Below, piece by piece: positions 5,305 through 9,902 of a stretch of DNA of 9,902 bases (the stretch's first letter is position 1; each line of letters begins with the position of its first letter). A program made the translations under genes and the position numbers. The notes under the pieces were generated by a model. That model was given only the letters and a program-made list of their open reading frames with translations. It was not told the DNA's origin and did no database searches. This DNA is from an uncultured Leucobacter sp. (GTDB lineage: Bacteria > Actinomycetota > Actinomycetes > Actinomycetales > Microbacteriaceae), in contig CAMFIY010000086.1 of the NCBI GenBank assembly GCA_945952575.1, positions 1 to 9,902 of the forward strand, read 5' to 3'.

Positions 5305-7572
5305 TCAGGCGATGGACCCCACCGAGAACACCGACCCGCCGCCGGGCGTCTCGAAATAGACGATGTCGGCGTGGACCTCCGGGTCGACATCGCCCCCGTG
5401 GAACCCGTGCTCGACCCCCTGCAGCTCCTCGAGATTGCGCTGGTAGAAGTTCGAGTGCCCGAATGACGTGGCGACGATCACCGCCTCGAGCGGTGTGCCG
5501 AGGGACCAGTCGGCACGGTCGATCTCATCTCCGGCGGCGCCGCCCATGACGCGGCCGCGCTCGCCGATCAGCTCGCCCTCGACGCCCTCGAGCAGCCACG
5601 CGTGCTCGTCCGGGATGCCGGGGCGGATCCGATACGGCGACGATTTGCCCCATCCCTGCGCCGACATCCCGACGCCGACGAGCCGCTGCGGCGCCCGCCC
5701 GCTCTCGCGCCACATGCCGCCGTGCTCGCCGGTCGATGAGAGGCACGCCTCCCCGGGGGCGGAGGACCAGGCCCGGATGCCGGTGCTGCCCCGCCGGATC
5801 TCGATGGTCAGGGGGCGCTCGCTCACGACGCCGGTGACCCAGTAGAAGCCGTTGCCGCCGAGGTAGAGGAAGTTCCCGCCGCTATCGCGATAGGCCTCGA
5901 CCGCGTCGAGCATCGGGGCCGTGCAGTACTCGGGATGGCCGCCCGTCAGCACCACGTCGTACTGCGCGAGCAGTTCGACCCCTCGGGTGTGCACTTCGAA
6001 GTCGGTCACGATGTCGTGGGCGATGCCGTGGCGGTGCAGCCAGTCGACCACGTTCAGATCGCCGGAGAGGTGCCGCGCCGAGTCGGTGAGCCAGGCTCGC
6101 TTGCCGGGCCGCTCCGTGACGACGGGACGCGCCGTGCTCGACATCGAGACCCCGGTGCCGTCGGCGTGCAGATCGTAGAGCGAGAGCCCGTAGGCCGGAT
6201 GTCCGGTGCGCTCCCGATCCGCCTCGTCGATCACCACCGGCAGGTCGCTCACGCGCGCCATGTCGAAACCGCCGGCGTGCAGGACGTTGTTCGCATAGGC
6301 GAGGTAGGTGAAGGTCGGCACGATGAGCGCCGTGCGCTGCTCGGCGCGCTCGCCGGGCACGACGTAGATCGGGATCAGATCCTCTTCCGGACCCGATACG
6401 CCGCCGTCGCTGCGCAGCGCGATCCCGTAGACGCCGCTCGGCAGGTCTTCCGGCAGCCGGGCCGAGAAAGTCGGCTCCCAGCCGACGTCGCCGAGGTCGG
6501 TGCGGTGGAAGTGCACGGCGTCGTAGTCGTCGGGCGCATCCGCGAACCGGTGCGCTGCGCTCGTCCCTGCCGAGCCCCAGGAGTGGCCCGTCACGGCGCG
6601 CATGGGCTGGTTCACGAGGATGCCGTCGCGCCCGCCCGGGCCGGCGGCCGCGGAGCGCACCACCGCTCGCGGCTCGCCCGCGTGCTGGGCCAGCGACCAC
6701 AGCCCCACGAGATCGCCGACGAGCGACTCCGGGATCCGGCCCGCGGCGACGAGCTCGGCGTGCTCGCGATCGCGCAGCGGCCGCGAGGCGAGGAACGGCG
6801 AGTCCAGCTTGCCGGTGAAGAGGTCGACCGCGGCGCCGATCGCGAGCTCGGCCTCGGCGCGCTTCACCGTGCCGAAGGATCCGGCTGCGGTGATCCGCCC
6901 GCCGGCCCGCACGCATCGTGCGTGCGGCGCTCGACCGGAGAACGTTCGGCCGCGCAGGGCGTCGCGCGGCGACGAGCGCAGTTCGAGCCCGCCTCCCCGG
7001 GCCGAGAGCGAGAGGAAGTGCCAGGAGTCGGTCGGGATCGGATCCGCGGCGGCGAGGATCGCGGCCCGCCCGCCCGCCGCGTCCGCGAGCCAGACCGCCG
7101 GGGCGCCGTCGCTCAGGCCCAGCACGAGCTCCTCGACTGCGATATCTTCCGTGCCGTCGATGCCGACCCCGGCTCCGACCCCGATCTCCGGCTCCACGGC
7201 GACGGACAGGACGGCCTGGCGACCGGGGAGCACCGACGCCACCCAGATCCAGGCGCCGAAGGAGTAGGCCTCGAACGTCCCGGTCGCGTCCACGGCATCG
7301 GATCGCACCGCCGGCACGAGGAGGAAGGACCCGTGGTGGTGCACCTGCTGAGCCAGCGGATGGGATCCCGAGCCCGTCCAGTCGATGCGGGCGAAGTCCG
7401 CCGGCGGCCGGTTGCGCTCATCCAGTCCGCGGTCCAGCCGGACCAGCGAGATGTCGACCGTCCCGCCGTCGCCGGACACGTATCCGGTGACCTCGGCCCC
7501 CGCGGTGTAGCTCCACGCATCGGTGTACCCCACGAGCGGGGTCGGGAACGATGCGGTCTGCGTGTCGCTCAT
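5305..7572 (-). CDS. N,N-dimethylformamidase large-subunit-like amidohydrolase
   Basis: The 755-aa length matches the DMFase large subunit (DmfA2, about 760 aa), which with a small subunit hydrolyses dimethylformamide to dimethylamine and formate. An N-terminal β-rich segment is followed by a LamG/concanavalin-like region at about residues 95-255 (SFGAWIWVASV, WHFLSLS). The catalytic half begins around 320 (GHSWGSAG), with FHRTDLGDVGWEP, PTFTYLAYANN, YGLSLYDLH, GGHPEYC and GGNGFYWV. The Paracoccus enzyme has a 2-Tyr-1-carboxylate iron site (Tyr399, Tyr440, Glu521, with His519 nearby). Spacing maps these to Y426, Y466, E548 and H546, all present. There is no signal peptide. No small-subunit gene lies beside it, so the true substrate may differ. 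It is divergent from the HDAC gene. Confidence 0.85.
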   Translation of the reverse strand: MSDTQTASFPTPLVGYTDAWSYTAGAEVTGYVSGDGGTVDISLVRLDRGLDERNRPPADFARIDWTGSGSHPLAQQVHHHGSFLLVPAVRSDAVDATGTFEAYSFGAWIWVASVLPGRQAVLSVAVEPEIGVGAGVGIDGTEDIAVEELVLGLSDGAPAVWLADAAGGRAAILAAADPIPTDSWHFLSLSARGGGLELRSSPRDALRGRTFSGRAPHARCVRAGGRITAAGSFGTVKRAEAELAIGAAVDLFTGKLDSPFLASRPLRDREHAELVAAGRIPESLVGDLVGLWSLAQHAGEPRAVVRSAAAGPGGRDGILVNQPMRAVTGHSWGSAGTSAAHRFADAPDDYDAVHFHRTDLGDVGWEPTFSARLPEDLPSGVYGIALRSDGGVSGPEEDLIPIYVVPGERAEQRTALIVPTFTYLAYANNVLHAGGFDMARVSDLPVVIDEADRERTGHPAYGLSLYDLHADGTGVSMSSTARPVVTERPGKRAWLTDSARHLSGDLNVVDWLHRHGIAHDIVTDFEVHTRGVELLAQYDVVLTGGHPEYCTAPMLDAVEAYRDSGGNFLYLGGNGFYWVTGVVSERPLTIEIRRGSTGIRAWSSAPGEACLSSTGEHGGMWRESGRAPQRLVGVGMSAQGWGKSSPYRIRPGIPDEHAWLLEGVEGELIGERGRVMGGAAGDEIDRADWSLGTPLEAVIVATSFGHSNFYQRNLEELQGVEHGFHGGDVDPEVHADIVYFETPGGGSVFSVGSIA

Positions 7573-7620
7573 GGGGCCTCACCCTACCCAGCGACGGCTC
7601 GGGACGCAGCGGGACGGGGG

Positions 7621-7680
7621 AAAAGTCCCAGGGAAGGCGGGTCCAGTGCATTGGTCCGAGCGCCACGGACCGCCGAGAAT
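7621..7680 (+). promoter_or_regulatory. HDAC promoter with AAAAGTCCCA-N14-AGTGCAT element
   Basis: AAAAGTCCCA (7621-7630), 14 nt, AGTGCAT (7645-7651), then TTGGTC (7651-7656) as a -35 and GAGAAT (7675-7680) as a -10 with an 18-nt spacer. The distance from AGTGCAT to the -10 is the same 23 nt as before the cupin gene. The predicted start near 7687 gives a 55-nt leader. The element sits in the 169-bp divergent region shared with the DMFase-like gene and could control both. On the minus strand TGCACT-N17-GACTTT is a weak alternative DMFase promoter; TAGGGT (7586-7581) could drive a near-leaderless transcript. Confidence 0.5.
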
Positions 7681-7741
7681 GGGCGGACATCGGCCGCGCC
7701 GACGCGGTCGCGGCCGTGCAGCACACGGAGGTGTCCAGGCC

Positions 7742-8986
7742 ATGACGGAACAGCAGGCGGCCGCGGGATCCCGTTCCGCGACGGGGATGACGGCGACGAA
7801 CGCCACGGGCGATGCGGCGGACGGCACGGCGGCTCCGCCCCATCCGGGCCTGCGCACCGGCTTCGTCTGGGACGAGTGGTTCCTCTTCCACAACACCGGG
7901 CTGGCGACGGGCTCCCTGCCCTCCGGCGGGTGGAAGGAACCCTACGAGCACCTGGAGAACCCGGACGCGAAGCGCAGATCGTTCAGCCTCATCAGCGTCA
8001 GCGGCCTGCTCGACCGCCTCGTGCGGATCCCCTCCCGCCAGGCCTCATTCGAGGAGCTGCGCTACGTGCACACCGAGGACTATCTGCGCCGGATCGAGGC
8101 GGGATCGCGCGAGCACGGCGGAGAGGCCGGGATCAACACCGAGTACGGGAACGGCTCGTACGAGGTCGCGGCGCGCGCGGTCGGATCGGTGATGAACTGC
8201 GTGGACGCCGTGCTCGATGGAGAGGTGCGGCGGGCGTACGCACTCGTCCGACCGCCCGGGCATCACGCCGGCGCCGATCAGGGGGTCGGATCCTGCGTCT
8301 TCGCCAACGTCGCGCTCGGCGTGACGCACGCGCTGCGCGCACGCGGGCTCTCCCGGGTCGCGGTCGTCGACATGGACGTGCACCACGGCAACGGCACGCA
8401 GGAGATCTTCTACGAGGATCCGCGGGTGCTGACGATCTCCATCCATCAGCGCGGCTGGTACGGATTGGCCGGCGAGGTCGACGAGCGCGGCGCAGGCGCG
8501 GGAGTCGGCAGCGCCGTCAACGTCCCGCTTCCCAGCGGCTCCGGCCGCGGCGCCTATCTCGCGGCGTTCGCGCACGTCGTCGTCCCCGCACTGCGCCGCT
8601 TCGAGCCCGAGCTCATCGTCGTCTCGGCGGGGTTCGACGCGAGCGCCTTCGATCCGACCAGCAGCATGATCCTCGGCTCGGATGCGTTCCGCGAGCTGGT
8701 CGCCGTCCTGGTCGAGGCCGCGGAGGAGCTCTGCGACGGCCGCATCGTGCTCTCCCACGAGGGCGGATACAGCCCGAGCGCCACGCCGTTCTCCGTGCTG
8801 GCGGCGGTCGAAGAGCTCTCCGGCGTGTCGACGGGGGTCGAGGACCCGTTCCTCTGGTTCATCCGGGACTCGCCGGATCAGCAGCTGCTGCCGCACCAGT
8901 GGGACTGCGTGGTCGAGGCGGCGCTGGCCGCAGACCTGCCCCGGCCCGCCTCTGCGACCGGGGGCCCCCTCGCGGGCACGGCCTAG
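7742..8986 (+). CDS. Class II histone-deacetylase-like amidohydrolase (HDAC/acetylpolyamine amidohydrolase superfamily)
   Basis: The 414-aa cytoplasmic protein belongs to the arginase/deacetylase fold of zinc amide hydrolases, which remove acyl groups from lysine, polyamine or related N-acyl amines. Catalytic features are all visible: the His-His dyad H174-H175 (RPPGHHAG), zinc ligands D212 and H214 (DMDVHHGNGTQ), zinc ligand D299 (SAGFDAS) and transition-state Tyr343 (GGYS). The core starts around residue 38; the first 35 residues are low-complexity Ala/Thr/Gly. ATG 7742 has GGAGG 10 nt upstream; ATG 7787 is possible but has no ribosome binding site. As bacteria lack histones, a small N-acyl amine or acylated amide is the likelier substrate. 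It is divergently oriented to the DMFase-like gene, with which it forms a pair of unrelated C-N hydrolases. Confidence 0.92.
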   Translation: MTEQQAAAGSRSATGMTATNATGDAADGTAAPPHPGLRTGFVWDEWFLFHNTGLATGSLPSGGWKEPYEHLENPDAKRRSFSLISVSGLLDRLVRIPSRQASFEELRYVHTEDYLRRIEAGSREHGGEAGINTEYGNGSYEVAARAVGSVMNCVDAVLDGEVRRAYALVRPPGHHAGADQGVGSCVFANVALGVTHALRARGLSRVAVVDMDVHHGNGTQEIFYEDPRVLTISIHQRGWYGLAGEVDERGAGAGVGSAVNVPLPSGSGRGAYLAAFAHVVVPALRRFEPELIVVSAGFDASAFDPTSSMILGSDAFRELVAVLVEAAEELCDGRIVLSHEGGYSPSATPFSVLAAVEELSGVSTGVEDPFLWFIRDSPDQQLLPHQWDCVVEAALAADLPRPASATGGPLAGTA

Positions 8987-9002
8987 GATGCGCCCGCGAG
9001 GG
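8967..9002 (+). other. Inverted repeat enclosing the HDAC stop codon
   Basis: CCCTCGCGGGC (8967-8977) is perfectly complementary to 8992-9002, with a 14-nt loop that holds the TAG stop (8984-8986). It is followed by a second, stronger hairpin, so the two may act in tandem at the HDAC 3' end. Confidence 0.45.
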
Positions 9003-9030
9003 AGCCGGACCGACCGCGGCCGGATGCGGA

Positions 9031-9071
9031 CGAGGCGGGCCCGATCCGTTCTCAGGATCGGGCCCGCCTCG
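9031..9071. terminator. Bidirectional terminator between convergent genes
   Basis: Bases 9031-9047 (CGAGGCGGGCCCGATCC) pair perfectly over 17 bp with 9055-9071 around a 7-nt loop. It lies 45 nt past the HDAC stop and 20 nt past the stop of the minus-strand wall protein. There is no U-tract. It is the only clear terminator for both genes. Confidence 0.85.
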
Positions 9072-9090
9072 CTGCGCGTTCGGACCCCGG

Positions 9091-9902
9091 TCAGGCCCGG
9101 CGGCGCCTGATCAGCAGCACGCCGCCGGATGCGCCGAGCAGCAGCGCCGCCAGCAGGCCGATCCAGCCGCCGACGGGTGCGCCGGTGTCGGCGAGGCCGT
9201 CCGAGTCGTCTCCGCCGCCGTTTCCATCGCCGTCGCCGTCACCGTCGCCGGGGGGATCGGTGCCGTCCGCCGGAGCCGCTGCACCGCTCACCGCGGAAGT
9301 GGCCTCGGCCGTGCCCCCGTTCGACGAGGAGACGATGACGATGGCCTCCTCGCCCGGCTCCAGGCCCGTGACGATGATCCGGTCCCCGTCCCGGGTGACG
9401 TGCCCCGCGGTCGTCGTGACCGTGTAGTCGAGATCAGGGTCGTAGTTCAGGATCCGCAGCTCGAAGCCGTGCGCGGTGGGCACCGGCTTGGAGAGACGCG
9501 GCGCCGTGCCGGTCTTCTGCGCGGTGCCGGTGACGCTGCCGGAGGCCTCGGCGGCACCCGGATGCTGCACGCGCACGCCGATCGTCGCCGTCTGCTCGGG
9601 CGTGAGGCCGCTCACGACCAGGAACGAGCCGGCTCGGACGACCGTCGCGCCCGGAGGCGGGTCGAACAGGTAGGTCGACGACGGATCGTAGTTCGTGATC
9701 TCGCCCGTATAGCCGTCGACCGTGGGCACCGGCACACCGAAGGTCGGGACGATGCCCGCGTCGAGCGCGCTTCCGGCGATCGAAGCTGAGGCGTCCGTGC
9801 GATCCGGGCGCGACACCGTCACGCCGACCGTGCCGCTTGCGCTCGGATCCAGACCCGTCACCGTGATCGTGTCGCCCGAGCGCGTCGCCGCAGCGCCTGC
9901 CG
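9091..9902 (-). CDS. Cell-wall-anchored repeat protein with LAxTG sorting signal (5' partial)
   Basis: The frame is open to the window edge, so the N-terminus and signal peptide lie outside. The visible C-terminal 270 residues hold about two and a half copies of an 80-85-residue β-type repeat (TRSGDTITVTGL, VRAGSFLVVSGL, TRDGDRIIVTGL, with NYDPSSTY and NYDPDLDY between). A Gly/Asp linker follows, then LADTG (9181-9195), one membrane helix (GWIGLLAALLLGASGGVLLI) and the basic tail RRRRA. LAxTG is the signal usually served by class E sortases in high-GC actinobacteria. The protein is thus an exported, wall-linked repeat protein; binding partner unknown. GTG 9859-9861 is internal to a repeat and is not a real start. 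It is convergent with the HDAC gene and probably unrelated to it. Confidence 0.88.
   Translation of the reverse strand, partial: AGAAATRSGDTITVTGLDPSASGTVGVTVSRPDRTDASASIAGSALDAGIVPTFGVPVPTVDGYTGEITNYDPSSTYLFDPPPGATVVRAGSFLVVSGLTPEQTATIGVRVQHPGAAEASGSVTGTAQKTGTAPRLSKPVPTAHGFELRILNYDPDLDYTVTTTAGHVTRDGDRIIVTGLEPGEEAIVIVSSSNGGTAEATSAVSGAAAPADGTDPPGDGDGDGDGNGGGDDSDGLADTGAPVGGWIGLLAALLLGASGGVLLIRRRRA
9225..9248 (-). repeat. Hexanucleotide repeat encoding the Gly-Asp linker
   Basis: Four near-identical hexamers (CATCGC, CGTCGC, CGTCAC, CGTCGC) encode GDGDGDGD directly before the sorting signal. Such linkers span the cell wall, and the tandem array may vary in copy number between strains. Confidence 0.55.

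Noticed and set aside
5935..9789. Plus-strand open frame of 1284 codons
   Set aside because: It lies antisense to the DMFase-like gene and the wall protein and out of frame with the HDAC gene. Its composition is Arg/Gly/Ala-rich with no recognisable domain; it is a product of GC-biased codon use.
1..9902. CRISPR arrays, tRNA or rRNA genes, plasmid or phage origins
   Set aside because: No regularly spaced repeats, cloverleaf arms or conserved rRNA segments were seen on either strand.

Overview
The window is high-GC DNA with strong G/C third-position bias. It has GC-rich hairpin terminators without U-tracts and a surface protein ending in an LAxTG sorting signal. Together these point to an actinobacterium, plausibly Microbacteriaceae (inference; no rRNA or marker gene is present).

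Layout: (1) 1-250 holds the last 15 codons of a plus-strand gene and two terminator hairpins. (2) 260-2913 is a 2.65-kb insertion element of the IS481 family, of visibly lower GC. It is bounded by imperfect 25-bp inverted repeats (17/25 matches) and a 6-bp target duplication GCTAGC, which fits the NCTAGN target known for IS481. Besides the transposase it carries three passenger genes in the same orientation: an AraC-type regulator, a VOC-fold protein and a DUF1801 protein. The last three genes are joined by ATGA stop/start overlaps. (3) 2915-8986 is the native locus: an orphan peptide-type ABC substrate-binding lipoprotein, a single-domain cupin and a large N,N-dimethylformamidase-like (DmfA2-type) protein, all on the minus strand, with a class II histone-deacetylase-like amidohydrolase transcribed divergently. 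(4) 8987-9090 holds a terminator with a 17-bp perfect stem. (5) 9091-9902 is the C-terminal part of a minus-strand cell-wall-anchored repeat protein that runs off the window.

Working model: the native genes look like a small catabolic cluster for an unidentified amide. A solute-binding lipoprotein would capture the compound, and two different amide hydrolases (iron-dependent DMFase-like and zinc-dependent HDAC-like) would cleave C-N bonds; the cupin's role is unknown. The cupin and HDAC genes share a previously unlabelled promoter architecture, AAAAGTCCCA-N14-AGTGCAT-N23-(-10), which suggests one activator controls both. The insertion element landed exactly in the TAG stop codon of the binding-protein gene. 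The target duplication kept that stop, supplied the stop codon of the transposase, and moved the binding-protein gene's original terminator to the far side of the element. Read-through from the binding-protein gene would therefore transcribe the passengers.
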